Assembly (NCBI RefSeq): GCF_014192335.1
Contig: NZ_JACHXU010000002.1
Span: 327,347 to 391,346, forward strand
DNA length: 64,000 nt
Source: Aporhodopirellula rubra
GTDB taxonomy: Bacteria > Planctomycetota > Planctomycetia > Pirellulales > Pirellulaceae
Direction of reading: 5' to 3'
In this document: in pieces, positions 25,404-33,158 of the stretch
Position numbering within the stretch: position 1 is the first letter of the stretch
Layout: every line of letters starts with the position of its first letter
Notes under the pieces: model-generated
What the model was told of the DNA's origin: nothing
Seen by the model: the letters and a program-made list of their open reading frames with translations, nothing else
Database searches by the model: none
Program-made: the position numbers and the translations under genes

Positions 25404-26459
25404 CTATTGAACAGTCGGCGGAGGAGGTGAATTGCCCAGCGGAGCCGCGTTTGGCGTGCTGGGCTGCGGAGCATAGTTTTGGGTAGGAGCACTCTGCGGA
25501 GCATAACCCTGAGGAGCACGCTGTTGTGGGGCATAGCCTTGCTGTGCGCCCTGCTGTGGTGAGTATCCTTGTTGCACGCCTGGTGGAGGCGGAGCTTGCT
25601 CTACTGCTCCGCTCCCCGCGGAATTTGGCGGCGGAGCCTGGCCTGATTCGGAGACTCCAACGTCGTTCATCAAGTGATGCAAAGTGGATTCGGCAATTTC
25701 AATTTTAGAGATCAGACCGAGTGTGCCGATTTGGCGGTGATGAATTCTCGTCCAACCTCGAACATCATCTTGGATGTGATGAAACAGCCGATCCGTTCCG
25801 AGAAGCTTGGAACGCATCGCTTCGCGGTCATTGTTGTGCTCGGCGGCATGAATGAACTTTGCTACCCCCAGAAGTTCATACCCTTCCCGGTAAGTTTCTG
25901 CGAATCCGGGATTGTGGGAATAGTTGTGGTGCATGTCGAGCAATATCTCATTCACCAGAGTTTCGAGACGTCCAGAAAGATCGCTGTACTGGGTGAATCC
26001 ACCGAAAGGAACGATCGCAGGGCGTGCTGCCACATGTTGGCCCGCCGGTGGTGCGTAGTAATAGTTATTGCCTTGGACGTAGTACTGGCCCGTCGAATAA
26101 CCACGAATGGTATTGGGAACGATGTGTGACCAATTGTTGTGAACGACGTCATGATGTTCTCGACCGATGACGTGCCCGTGCCCGTGCCGATCTCGGACGA
26201 TGTGGTCATGGTGATCGACATGCGTGCCAGTGGATGGAATGACACCATGCGAACCACCGTGAATGACATCGTGATGTTGAATTCCGCGGATGTGCCCATG
26301 AGAATCGCGGATCACATGATCGTGATGGTCGATGTGCGGCTGGACGATTCCGCCATGACCATGATGATCGTGACCAGAGCCGATTTGGATTCTGAATTGC
26401 GCTGACGCCGATGTCGTCATTGCACAGAGACACGCGGCAAATAGTAGCTGAGTTTTCAT
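25404..26459 (-). CDS. Secreted His-rich protein with Gln/Pro-rich tail
   Basis: A 351-residue exported protein: signal peptide MKTQLLFAACLCAMTTSASA, then two His-rich repeats of about 45 residues (about 28-110; HDHVIRDSHGHIRG and HDHIVRDRHGHGHV, each followed by an HHDV block), a Tyr/Asn stretch, a helical domain with LHHLMNDVG (about 155-265) and a C-terminal tail of QQGY-type repeats (QGYAPQQRAPQGYAPQ) rich in Gln, Pro and Ala. The His density suggests metal binding outside the cytoplasm. No known family is recognised as a whole. It is the first of a cluster of His-rich secreted genes. No terminator was found after it. Confidence 0.8.
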   Translation of the reverse strand: MKTQLLFAACLCAMTTSASAQFRIQIGSGHDHHGHGGIVQPHIDHHDHVIRDSHGHIRGIQHHDVIHGGSHGVIPSTGTHVDHHDHIVRDRHGHGHVIGREHHDVVHNNWSHIVPNTIRGYSTGQYYVQGNNYYYAPPAGQHVAARPAIVPFGGFTQYSDLSGRLETLVNEILLDMHHNYSHNPGFAETYREGYELLGVAKFIHAAEHNNDREAMRSKLLGTDRLFHHIQDDVRGWTRIHHRQIGTLGLISKIEIAESTLHHLMNDVGVSESGQAPPPNSAGSGAVEQAPPPPGVQQGYSPQQGAQQGYAPQQRAPQGYAPQSAPTQNYAPQPSTPNAAPLGNSPPPPTVQ

Positions 26460-26650
26460 AGGGAAGCTCCGATAAGCGGTTTGAGTTGCTTCCGATGTCG
26501 TCGAAACTCGGGAGCCATGGGAACGCGGTGAACTAAAAGTCTAAGTGGTTTTGACTTGGTGGATGTTGAGTTCTTTTGAACCGAGCATAAACCGGGTGTC
26601 ATAGGTTGGGCTTGCGACGAATATGCCTGTGGCAAAGCCTACTTACCACG
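26460..26650. other. Non-coding region between His-rich genes
   Basis: About 190 bases upstream of 25404-26459 and downstream of 26721-27044. No sigma-54 motif or clear sigma-70 promoter was recognised here. Confidence 0.3.
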
Positions 26651-26688
26651 AAAACCGTCCCAGCCAACCAAATGGTCGGCCGAGACGG
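26651..26688 (-). terminator. Intrinsic terminator after gene 26721-27044
   Basis: On the minus strand CCGTC...GACGG encloses a second stem GGCCGACCA/TGGTTGGCT (paired with two G-U wobbles), followed by TTTTCGT. It lies 33 nt after the stop of the His-rich gene. Confidence 0.75.
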
Positions 26689-26720
26689 CTAGCTGCGGAG
26701 TTTGAACACTCTGTCGCACT

Positions 26721-27044
26721 CTAGTGATGCCAGTGGCCGCTACGATGCACGTCGTAGTGTCCCGGCTGCACGTGGAAGTGATTTCCATGCCGACGGATCG
26801 TCGGAGCGTGATAATCAAGGTGTGTGGTGTCGTGGTACGTCGGCTGTTGCCATCCGAAGTTGGGGTAGTGCGTTTGATGTCCGTGACCCCAATGCGAAGG
26901 TGTCACTGGCTGATAGACGTGGCCACTATGACCATGACCGTGTCCCCAACCGTGACCAAATTGCGCTTTTGCCTCACCGCCGAAGGCGAAGGTGAGAGCG
27001 GCGACCAGTGCGAGTGCGGGGAGAAGCTTTTTCGTGTTGAACAT
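26721..27044 (-). CDS. Secreted His-rich protein, tandem copy 1
   Basis: A 107-residue exported protein: signal peptide MFNTKKLLPALALVAALTFA, then a mature part that is about one quarter His with Gly, Tyr and Trp (GHGWGHGHGHSGHVYQP, RRHGNHFHVQPGHYDVH, ending GHWHH). Mature sequence is almost identical to the product of the gene at 27182-27511, while the signal peptides differ. A periplasmic metal buffer is the likely role. A terminator follows at 26651-26688. Confidence 0.8.
   Translation of the reverse strand: MFNTKKLLPALALVAALTFAFGGEAKAQFGHGWGHGHGHSGHVYQPVTPSHWGHGHQTHYPNFGWQQPTYHDTTHLDYHAPTIRRHGNHFHVQPGHYDVHRSGHWHH
26722..26930. repeat. 209-nt direct repeat, copy 1
   Basis: Coding for the mature half of the His-rich protein; differs from 27183-27391 at about eight positions by eye, without gaps. 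Confidence 0.85.
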
Positions 27045-27181
27045 GACTGAATCCTATTGTGTTGCGGGATTTTTTGACTGTTCCAGATCACCGTGATCTG
27101 TGAACAAAAGAACGTGCGAAATCTCTGACGAATCCCCTTAACCAATTCCTAAGAATTTGCGATTTGGGGTGCTCTCAAACT

Positions 27182-27511
27182 TTAGTGATGCCAGTGGCAG
27201 CTGCGATGCACGTCGTAGTGTCCCGGCTGAACGTGGAAGTGATTTCCGTGCCGACGAATTGTCGGAGCGTGATAATCAAGGTGTGTGGTGTCGTGGTAAG
27301 TCGGCTGTTGCCATCCGAAGTTGGGGTAGTGCGTTTGATGTCCGTGACCCCAATGCGAAGGTGTCACCGGCTGATAGACGTGGCCACTATGAAAGCTGCT
27401 GTGACCATGTCCCCATCCATGACCATGCTGTGCTTGGGCTTCGCTACCAAGGGCGAATGTGAAGGCGACGGCAAGTGCGATGACAGGGAGGTAAATTTTC
27501 TTGTTCGACAT
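27182..27511 (-). CDS. Secreted His-rich protein, tandem copy 2
   Basis: A 109-residue paralogue of the preceding entry, with a different signal peptide (MSNKKIYLPVIALAVAFTFA) and two extra residues before SGHVYQPVTPSHWGHG. The near-identical mature half points to gene conversion or a recent partial duplication. A sigma-54 type promoter lies 75 nt upstream (27585-27602), so it may be induced through a sigma-54 activator. Confidence 0.8.
   Translation of the reverse strand: MSNKKIYLPVIALAVAFTFALGSEAQAQHGHGWGHGHSSFHSGHVYQPVTPSHWGHGHQTHYPNFGWQQPTYHDTTHLDYHAPTIRRHGNHFHVQPGHYDVHRSCHWHH
27183..27391. repeat. 209-nt direct repeat, copy 2
   Basis: Second copy of 26722-26930, ungapped; covers the mature part of the gene at 27182-27511. 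Confidence 0.85.
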
Positions 27512-27584
27512 GACTGAATCCTTTGTGTTGTGTTGCGGGGTCTGTCTGGAAGGGACAGTTGGCGGGAAACTTCATGTGAAACAT

Positions 27585-27602
27585 CGCATGCGCCGTGCCA
27601 AT
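27585..27602 (-). promoter_or_regulatory. Sigma-54 (-24/-12) promoter of gene 27182-27511
   Basis: On the minus strand ATTGGCACGGCGCATGCG: GG, ten bases, GC, with the full TTGGCACG upstream element. Spacing is exact for sigma-54. It lies about 75 nt from the start codon. Confidence 0.65.
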
Positions 27603-28200
27603 CGCTATTAGCAGCAGTATTCCCCGTTTTTAAGCCTTTTTGAATGTTTTGACGCAAGGACCGCCGACATCCAATTGAGTACACCGTGTGATCGAATTGA
27701 AATCAGATGGCGACTCGGAACTGATTTTCGGTCATACAAATGGCTGGCACTGGCAGCTCTTTGTGAGATCGGGACATTCGCCTTGCAGATGCGCACGTCT
27801 CCGCATTGGTAGGAATCAAAGCGAACGGACTTTTGATTCCAGCTCGATGAATCAAAGTCTCTCTGAGCGGCCGCCCTGGAGATGTGCGACTTCGATCAAC
27901 TAGACTCTGTTGATCGGCGGTAAAGATGCGCCCCGCGACATGGATTCACGACGCTTTGTTTGGCAGTTTCTATTGTTTGGAAGTCGCAAACTTGCGTGCG
28001 ATAGGCAGCACAAGCCGGTAAGCCTGGCTGTTCAACCTTTGGTATTGACGCGTGATTCGACACAAAACGCTGAACGATTTTTTTTGTCCACAATCGAGGC
28101 GGTTTTGAGTCGGGAGGCGACGAGAGCCGTGAGTGATGCCGCCGCTTTCAACGACATTGACGGATGTGAATAGGACGTAACGGATGACGCACCTGTTATA
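27603..28200. other. Non-coding region of about 600 nt
   Basis: Short frames exist on both strands but none shows codon bias, a signal peptide or a family. It includes the upstream region of the gene at 27182-27511 and the downstream region of 28201-28944. It would also hold any enhancer sites for the sigma-54 promoter; none was recognised. Confidence 0.35.
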
Positions 28201-28944
28201 TCAACTCACGGTACGAGATGGTTGTCCTGAAACGGTTAGGCTTGGAGGCGGACCGTCCATTCGGATTGGACCATCGTCCGTTGGTGGACTGCTTGGCGGT
28301 GCCGGACGGTCGCGAGGCGTTTCATAACGTGGACGATCTGGAACCTCATTACGCTTAGGAAGCGTTGGTGCAGTCATCGGCTGACGGTCGGGCGTTCCGA
28401 AAGTGGCGGCTGGGTCTTGGAAATTTGGATTCACCGGGCTGTGTGAATGTCCGTCGTGTGAATGTCCGTCGTAGGAGTTTTCGCCATGGTCGTGGCCATC
28501 ATTGGCATGGTGGCCGTGCTCGTTACCCGCTACGCCATTTGGGATTTGATTCTGACGGGGCGCACCGAAATACGGCGCGTCCAAGTACGGTGAAATCGGT
28601 TGGGAGAATCCACCAAGTGTCGGCTGGTAATACTCCAATGGGCAACCGACATCGTCGGGACAGTACATGTCGGCTTCGCCGTGAAGTCTGTTCAGCGGTA
28701 TGTCAACGTATCCATGAGCGATCGGTGCGTGACCATAATAGCTGTCTGGGTAATCGTAAGAGTAATCGTGGACGGAGTAATGATCGTCATAGTAGTGCCC
28801 GTGAAAATTCCCATGGCCGTTGTGGTGATATGCGCCGTGACCATGCCCGTGCCAATATTGAGCCGTTGCTGGTTGAATTTGAAAAATGGCGACGATTGCG
28901 AATGCGGCGATCGTAACGACGGATGGTTTCGGCATGTTTTTCAT
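28201..28944 (-). CDS. Secreted His-rich protein with Pro-rich tail
   Basis: A 247-residue exported protein from ATG 28944 (MKNMPKPSVV), with a hydrophobic signal segment TIAAFAIVAIFQIQPATA. Mature part: His/Gly/Tyr stretch (YWHGHGHGAYHHNGHG, YYDDHYSVHDYSYD), then a central region with MYCPDDVGCPL and a second His stretch (HGHHANDGHDHGEN, SHDGHSHS), and a Pro/Arg-rich tail (TAPTLPKRNEVPDRPRYE, PPSSPPTDDGP). Its 3' part has a duplicated remnant at 25077-25310. Probable metal-binding surface or periplasmic protein. Family not recognised. Confidence 0.75.
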   Translation of the reverse strand: MKNMPKPSVVTIAAFAIVAIFQIQPATAQYWHGHGHGAYHHNGHGNFHGHYYDDHYSVHDYSYDYPDSYYGHAPIAHGYVDIPLNRLHGEADMYCPDDVGCPLEYYQPTLGGFSQPISPYLDAPYFGAPRQNQIPNGVAGNEHGHHANDGHDHGENSYDGHSHDGHSHSPVNPNFQDPAATFGTPDRQPMTAPTLPKRNEVPDRPRYETPRDRPAPPSSPPTDDGPIRMDGPPPSLTVSGQPSRTVS

Positions 28945-28988
28945 TTCGTTGTAAGTTTTGCACAGAGACAAAGAGACTTAGACAAGAA

Positions 28989-29015
28989 GGACGGACGAGA
29001 CTTGCTCGCCCGTCC
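28989..29015 (-). terminator. Intrinsic terminator after gene 29063-29428
   Basis: Stem GGACGGACGAG (28989-28999) with CTCGCCCGTCC (29005-29015), one mismatch, loop of 5. On the minus strand it is followed by TTCTTGTC. The terminator at 60143-60172 has the same GGGCGAG...CTCGTCC core. Confidence 0.7.
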
Positions 29016-29062
29016 AACTGATTCAGAACGGTCGGTAACATTCGCAAGCGAACAACGCTTTA

Positions 29063-29428
29063 TTAGTGATGGCCACCAACACCTAGAACATGGAAGCGTC
29101 CGATATCAATGTGCAATCCACCGCGTTGACGAAAAGGCTGTGATCGGTAGGCAGGAGCGTACTGTTGCTGGTATTGCGGTTGATAGCTCGGTTGGTACGT
29201 TTGGCCGTATCCATAACCGCCGTAGTTCGATGAATAGCCGTAATTGCCATACGTTTGAATGGGTGCGTGAGCGTAGCCGCCATGGTGACCGCCACCGTGA
29301 TGGCCGCCGGCGTAGGCGTGGTGTCCGCCGTGACCACCATGAAAGTAGTCGCTAGCGGTGGCACCGGTATTACCGGCAAAGACGAACAATCCTGCTGCGA
29401 GAGCGGCAATTGCGAAGGCACGATTCAT
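29063..29428 (-). CDS. Secreted His/Gly/Tyr-rich protein
   Basis: A 121-residue exported protein starting at ATG 29428 (MNRAFAIAALAAGLFVFAG; AGGA upstream), preferred over ATG 29446. The mature part has FHGGHGGHHAYAGGHHGG and GHHGGYAHAP, then Tyr/Gln-rich repeats (GYGQTYQPSYQPQYQQQY), and ends HIDIGRFHVLGVGGHH. The Gly/His/Tyr composition suggests a flexible metal-binding surface protein. A sigma-54 type promoter lies about 63 nt upstream and a terminator follows the gene, so it is a single-gene transcript. Confidence 0.75.
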   Translation of the reverse strand: MNRAFAIAALAAGLFVFAGNTGATASDYFHGGHGGHHAYAGGHHGGGHHGGYAHAPIQTYGNYGYSSNYGGYGYGQTYQPSYQPQYQQQYAPAYRSQPFRQRGGLHIDIGRFHVLGVGGHH

Positions 29429-29488
29429 AAGCGTCAGTCCTGACATTTGAGGGGAGGTTCACGGCAAGTGCCGCTGGTTAGCCTTCTA

Positions 29489-29507
29489 ACGCATTGCGTG
29501 TGCCAAA
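29489..29507 (-). promoter_or_regulatory. Sigma-54 (-24/-12) promoter of gene 29063-29428
   Basis: Minus strand TTTGGCACACGCAATGCG: GG at 29504-29503, ten bases, GC at 29492-29491. Close to the consensus TTGGCACGN4TTGCW, with ATGC in place of TTGC. Confidence 0.6.
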
Positions 29508-29725
29508 CCGAAAATCCATTGATTGACGCGGGTTTTGCCAGATGCCGCGCAGTCACATTGATTACTCGGCGTCGCGAATGAGACGACAGAATGAGAATCG
29601 TTGGAAGACTGACATTCTTCCCCTGCCCCTCGGATGGTCTGTTAGACTAACTCTTGGTGGGCGATGTGAATGGTCCGACGGATTGTGATTGTCCCACAGA
29701 AATCCCCTCGTAAGGAGTTGATTTG
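29508..29725. other. Divergent intergenic region
   Basis: Between two divergent His-rich genes. Apart from the leftward sigma-54 site and TAAGGAG (29711-29717), the ribosome-binding site of the rightward gene, I see no defined site. Confidence 0.3.
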
Positions 29726-30277
29726 ATGAGACGTTTCTTCACCATTGTCGTTGCCGTCGTTGCGTTAGCCACCACCGCTCAGGCCCAATGGGTCGTGCCG
29801 CACACGACCACGCATCAACACTATGTGCCGCACACGACGACACACACCGACTATGTCCAGCATGGCAACCATGTCGATGCCGTGCCTCATACAACGACGC
29901 ACATCGACAGCGTTCCTCACACCACCACGCATTTCGATCAGGTTACGCCGTACAACCGCTACCCGACCGTGACGCAGCCGTATCAGCAATACCGATCGGC
30001 TCGTCCGGTGATTCAAGGTCAAGTGTATCCTCAGCAGGGACGTGTCATTTACCGAAACGGCATTCGCCAGACTTACACCCAACCGTATCAGTCGTACCGA
30101 CCGTCGTATCAGCAACCGCATCTGCACACGCAAACGCACACTGACTACGTTCCCCACACCCAGACGCATATTGACTACCAACGACATGGCAATCATCTGC
30201 ACGCGGTTCCTCACACGACCACGCACATCGACGCCGTTCCCCACACAACGACGCATGTTCATGGTGGCCATCACTAG
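29726..30277 (+). CDS. Secreted protein with VPHTTTH repeats
   Basis: A 183-residue exported protein (signal peptide MRRFFTIVVAVVALATTAQA; TAAGGAG eight nt before the ATG). The mature protein is built of the unit VPHTTTHxD, present at least six times in two blocks (about 23-70 and 135-183), with degenerate forms VPHTQTHID and LHTQTHTDY. A Tyr/Gln/Arg-rich middle (YPTVTQPYQQYRSARP) separates them. It ends THVHGGHH. The regular His/Thr spacing suggests a metal-binding beta-type repeat. No family recognised. Confidence 0.8.
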   Translation: MRRFFTIVVAVVALATTAQAQWVVPHTTTHQHYVPHTTTHTDYVQHGNHVDAVPHTTTHIDSVPHTTTHFDQVTPYNRYPTVTQPYQQYRSARPVIQGQVYPQQGRVIYRNGIRQTYTQPYQSYRPSYQQPHLHTQTHTDYVPHTQTHIDYQRHGNHLHAVPHTTTHIDAVPHTTTHVHGGHH

Positions 30278-30312
30278 GCTGAAATTAGAGGGACAAGAGA
30301 TGCAATGACGTC

Positions 30313-30332
30313 CGCCGGAACGGAATCCGGCG
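30313..30332. other. Hairpin after the VPHTTTH gene
   Basis: CGCCGGA (30313-30319) pairs with TCCGGCG (30326-30332), loop of 6. No T run follows; may slow transcription or be a processing site. The rest of 30278-30503 shows no gene. Confidence 0.4.
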
Positions 30333-30503
30333 TCACGCGGCCACAAACTAGGCGCACTTCTGCGGGTTTCTTCCGCACAACCGGCATCACCCGACCTGAG
30401 CAGGTTACGATTGGCCGGATTGCAAGGGTTCGACGTGAAATTCCAATGATGGCGTGCCGATGGAAACCAACGGCTGGTCTAATTTTTCACGGAGGAAAAC
30501 GCG

Positions 30504-32114
30504 GTGATCGCAACACAACCGACCAGCAATCGTTCTCGTCAATCGCGGCGTCGGCGGTTGCGTGCGGCTCTGAGCATGACATTGACTATAGGCTCAGCGA
30601 TGAGTTTCACGGCAGGTTGCCAGAGCATTGGTAATTACGTTGCGACATCAGCTCCCAGTTCCGCAACGCACCAATCGACGCAAGCGAACGTCCCCTCAAC
30701 ACCGGCGGCAGCCGTCGTTGCCGCACCCGTGATGACCGTCGCATACACCGACAAGTCGAATGACGAAAATCCTGGAGCAACTGAATCCGCCGGTTCCTTT
30801 CGCGAGATCATGTCGCTTGATTCGCCCGAACCATCGCTCAGCGAGGTCGCCGTTGTGCCATTCTCAACCGGCAATGATGACTACATCAGCGAACAGCCCG
30901 CCGGGTTGACGCTCGAAGCGATCGAGTCGATGGCTTTGGCGAACAATCCGACGATCGCCGAATTGGTTGCGACAACGCAAAAGGCCGCCGGTTTCAAGTG
31001 CCAAGTCGGTCTGCGTGCCAACCCAACAGTCGGCTACAACGCTACCCAAATCGCCGACCGAGGCACCGATCAGCACACGGTGTTCATCTCGCAAACGATC
31101 ATCACAGGCGATAAATTGGCATTGAATCGCGCTGTGCTCAACGAAGCATTGCGTGCGCAACTGATGCAGCTCGAAGCCCAGAAGTATCGCATCGCGACTG
31201 ACATTCGCATCACGTTCTACGAAGCCTTGGCGGCACAACAACGAGTGAATTTGATCCGCGACTTCCAATCGGTTGCCGACAAGGGAGTCGATATCGCCGA
31301 GCAACTTAAAGAAGCGCAAGAAGGCTCGCAGCTGGAAATCGTCCAAGCAAAGGTTCAGAAGAACGAGATTGACTTGGCTCTGCGGCAAGCCCAAATCCGT
31401 TTCGACGCCGCATGGCGAGAGATGGCCGCATTGGCGGGCAACTCTGACATGATGCCCGTTCCACTACAAGGCACGCTGCCGGGGGCGGAAACCACCTTGG
31501 ACTGGTCGATCGTTGCATCCACCATGATCGCATCCAGTCCCGAAGTGCAGACGGCACAGGCACGAATCAACCAAGCTAGAGCCAATCTTTGCCGCCAACA
31601 GGCTCAGCCGATCCCGAACTTGGATTTGCAGCTCGCATCGGGTTATGACAACGGCACGGACAACGGCTTGATTAACTTCCAGGTCGGAGCACCGATTCCG
31701 GTCTTCAACAAAAACCAGGGCAACATCTCAGCGGCCCGCGCCGAGTACGTGCGTGCATCACGCGAACTCCAGCGGATCGAAAATTCGATTAAGGCACGCC
31801 TGGCCCAAGTTTCGCGAGATTACGACTCTTCACTGGTCGCCGTCGATCAATATGCCAACGACATTCTGCCCAACGCAGAAGAAGGTTTGAAGCTCGCCGA
31901 GCTTGCCTACAAAGCTGGCGAGACGAGCTTCGTTCAAGTCCTAGTCGCACGCCGAACGTACTTCGATACGAACCTGCAATACATCGTGTCGCAGCAGCAA
32001 CTCGCTCAAGCCCGCGCCCGAGTTGATGGCTTCGTTTTGACGGGCGGCTTGGATGCCGTGGTGGACAACAGCGGCGACGATAGCTTGCGAGGATTGACGC
32101 TTAGCCAGCAGTAA
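30504..32114 (+). CDS. TolC-family outer-membrane efflux protein
   Basis: A 536-residue outer-membrane factor. GTG start with GGAGG eight nt upstream. A signal sequence ends at FTAGCQS (lipoprotein-type Cys39). Low-complexity Ala/Thr/Pro linker follows (about 50-90), then two homologous TolC halves (about 130-330 and 335-520) with long helices: EAIESMALANNPTIAELV, RIATDIRITFYEALAAQQ, ANLCRQQAQPIPNLDLQL and NAEEGLKLAELAYKAGETSF. It should form the outer exit for the RND pump encoded at 33159-37909 and perhaps for the other pumps that lack one. Confidence 0.92.
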   Translation: MIATQPTSNRSRQSRRRRLRAALSMTLTIGSAMSFTAGCQSIGNYVATSAPSSATHQSTQANVPSTPAAAVVAAPVMTVAYTDKSNDENPGATESAGSFREIMSLDSPEPSLSEVAVVPFSTGNDDYISEQPAGLTLEAIESMALANNPTIAELVATTQKAAGFKCQVGLRANPTVGYNATQIADRGTDQHTVFISQTIITGDKLALNRAVLNEALRAQLMQLEAQKYRIATDIRITFYEALAAQQRVNLIRDFQSVADKGVDIAEQLKEAQEGSQLEIVQAKVQKNEIDLALRQAQIRFDAAWREMAALAGNSDMMPVPLQGTLPGAETTLDWSIVASTMIASSPEVQTAQARINQARANLCRQQAQPIPNLDLQLASGYDNGTDNGLINFQVGAPIPVFNKNQGNISAARAEYVRASRELQRIENSIKARLAQVSRDYDSSLVAVDQYANDILPNAEEGLKLAELAYKAGETSFVQVLVARRTYFDTNLQYIVSQQQLAQARARVDGFVLTGGLDAVVDNSGDDSLRGLTLSQQ

Positions 32115-32137
32115 GCTGACTGCCGATTCCACTTGAA

Positions 32138-32158
32138 ACCGTCTCAGGATGGGACGGT
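32138..32158. terminator. Hairpin after TolC gene
   Basis: ACCGTCTC (32138-32145) pairs with GGGACGGT (32151-32158), loop AGGAT, 23 nt after the stop. No long T run follows, so a weak terminator at most. Confidence 0.45.
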
Positions 32159-32242
32159 GTCGAGGTCAGATTGATAACATGCTCAAAATTTATCAGACAT
32201 CTCTTTTGCGGTATTTCCCAACGATTCGCAGTAATTTTTTGA

Positions 32243-32260
32243 TTGGCACGACTCGTGCAA
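32243..32260 (+). promoter_or_regulatory. Sigma-54 (-24/-12) promoter of efflux operon 3
   Basis: TTGGCACGACTCGTGCAA at 32243-32260: GG (32245-32246), ten bases, GC (32257-32258), only the first T of TTGC replaced by G. The core GCACGACTCGTGC is also a near-perfect palindrome. About 110 nt before the ATG at 32369. Confidence 0.7.
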
Positions 32261-32368
32261 TACCTGACCGCTGAAGATTTCGGTATAGCCCCTAACCGGG
32301 AAAGCCGATAGAACTACTGCGACGATTAGGCGCAATACGCCGATTGTCCGTGTCCTAACAAAGCGACC

Positions 32369-32911
32369 ATGTTTCACAAAATCCTCACCTATTCGACGAT
32401 GACTGCCGTAGTGCTTCACGCACTGCTGGGTTGTTGTGTGCATCACGCTCATGCGGGTCACACGCACAGTCACGATGTTGACCAGGTGATGGTGGACGTC
32501 CCGCACGTGGTCGGTTTTTGCGACGGTGACCACGATCACGATGGGCATTCCCACGAAGGTCACGAAGCTTCGTGCCAACATCAGCGCAATGCAGATGGCT
32601 CGATCGCTTGCGCTTGCTTTGATGACGAAGCGAGTGAAGTTGGTTCCGAACAGCCTTGTTCAGAATCGCCTTGTTCGGGTTCACATGGACCACATGAATC
32701 CTGTGACGAAGCGGACTGCAACATCGTTGCCGATCAACGAGACAACGACATTTCGTTGATCTTGACCTATGATTGGTCGCCCTTGCTGACGCACTGTTTG
32801 TCGTTGTCGTCGCAAGACATGCTCGCAGCACGGACGGTGTACGGTTCGCCGCCCGATCCGCACGACGTGCAGTCACCTCTCCGCATCAAGACGCAAGTCT
32901 GGCGTCTGTAA
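32369..32911 (+). CDS. Secreted Cys/His-rich leader protein of efflux operon 3
   Basis: A 180-residue exported protein. Signal peptide (about 1-28, ending HAHAG), then a His/Asp/Cys-rich zone (about 30-125): HTHSHDVDQVMV, DGDHDHDGHSHEGHEASC, ACACFDD, SEQPCSESPCSGSH, ESCDEADC. The C-terminal part (about 126-180) is hydrophobic and Cys-poor with ISLILTYDWSPLLTHCLSL and ends KTQVWRL. It is the first gene after a sigma-54 type promoter and precedes the adaptor at 33159. Position and build match the proteins at 17951 and 49844. Confidence 0.7.
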   Translation: MFHKILTYSTMTAVVLHALLGCCVHHAHAGHTHSHDVDQVMVDVPHVVGFCDGDHDHDGHSHEGHEASCQHQRNADGSIACACFDDEASEVGSEQPCSESPCSGSHGPHESCDEADCNIVADQRDNDISLILTYDWSPLLTHCLSLSSQDMLAARTVYGSPPDPHDVQSPLRIKTQVWRL

Positions 32912-33158
32912 TGGTCCGCTCTCGTCCGTGATTGGATGAGAGTGACTGTGCCTGTTTGCCGTAACGGAGGTCGTCAAGACTTTCGATCCTCGTGCATCGG
33001 CTCCGACACTCTTGGCGAATTTCGCTTGCGCTGATTGATTCAGCCTGCATTCGCCGGTCATCTGCCACGGACGCTTCTTCGCGTTGACCTTTCTCTGATC
33101 CACACACATTGAATCGTGGGTTGGTTTCTCCGGCAGTTGTTCCGTTGGTTTCGTTACC
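32912..33158. other. Spacer of 247 nt
   Basis: Between the Cys/His-rich leader gene and the adaptor. No gene; no terminator with T run; a promoter could not be identified. Confidence 0.3.

Noticed and set aside
26139..26405. Plus-strand frames opposite the His-rich genes (Met/Val/Asp rich)
   Set aside because: His codons read on the other strand give Met/Val, a systematic shadow of the His-rich genes.
27608..28173. Three short frames in the 600-nt gap between His-rich genes
   Set aside because: No codon bias, signal peptide or similarity between them and anything in the window.
29723..30277. Repeated VPHTTTH coding units as a possible CRISPR or satellite
   Set aside because: Units are short, in frame and protein-coding, with no spacers.
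30305..30634. Plus-strand frame before and into the TolC gene
   Set aside because: Overlaps the true start of TolC; its reading has no domain and no ribosome-binding site.
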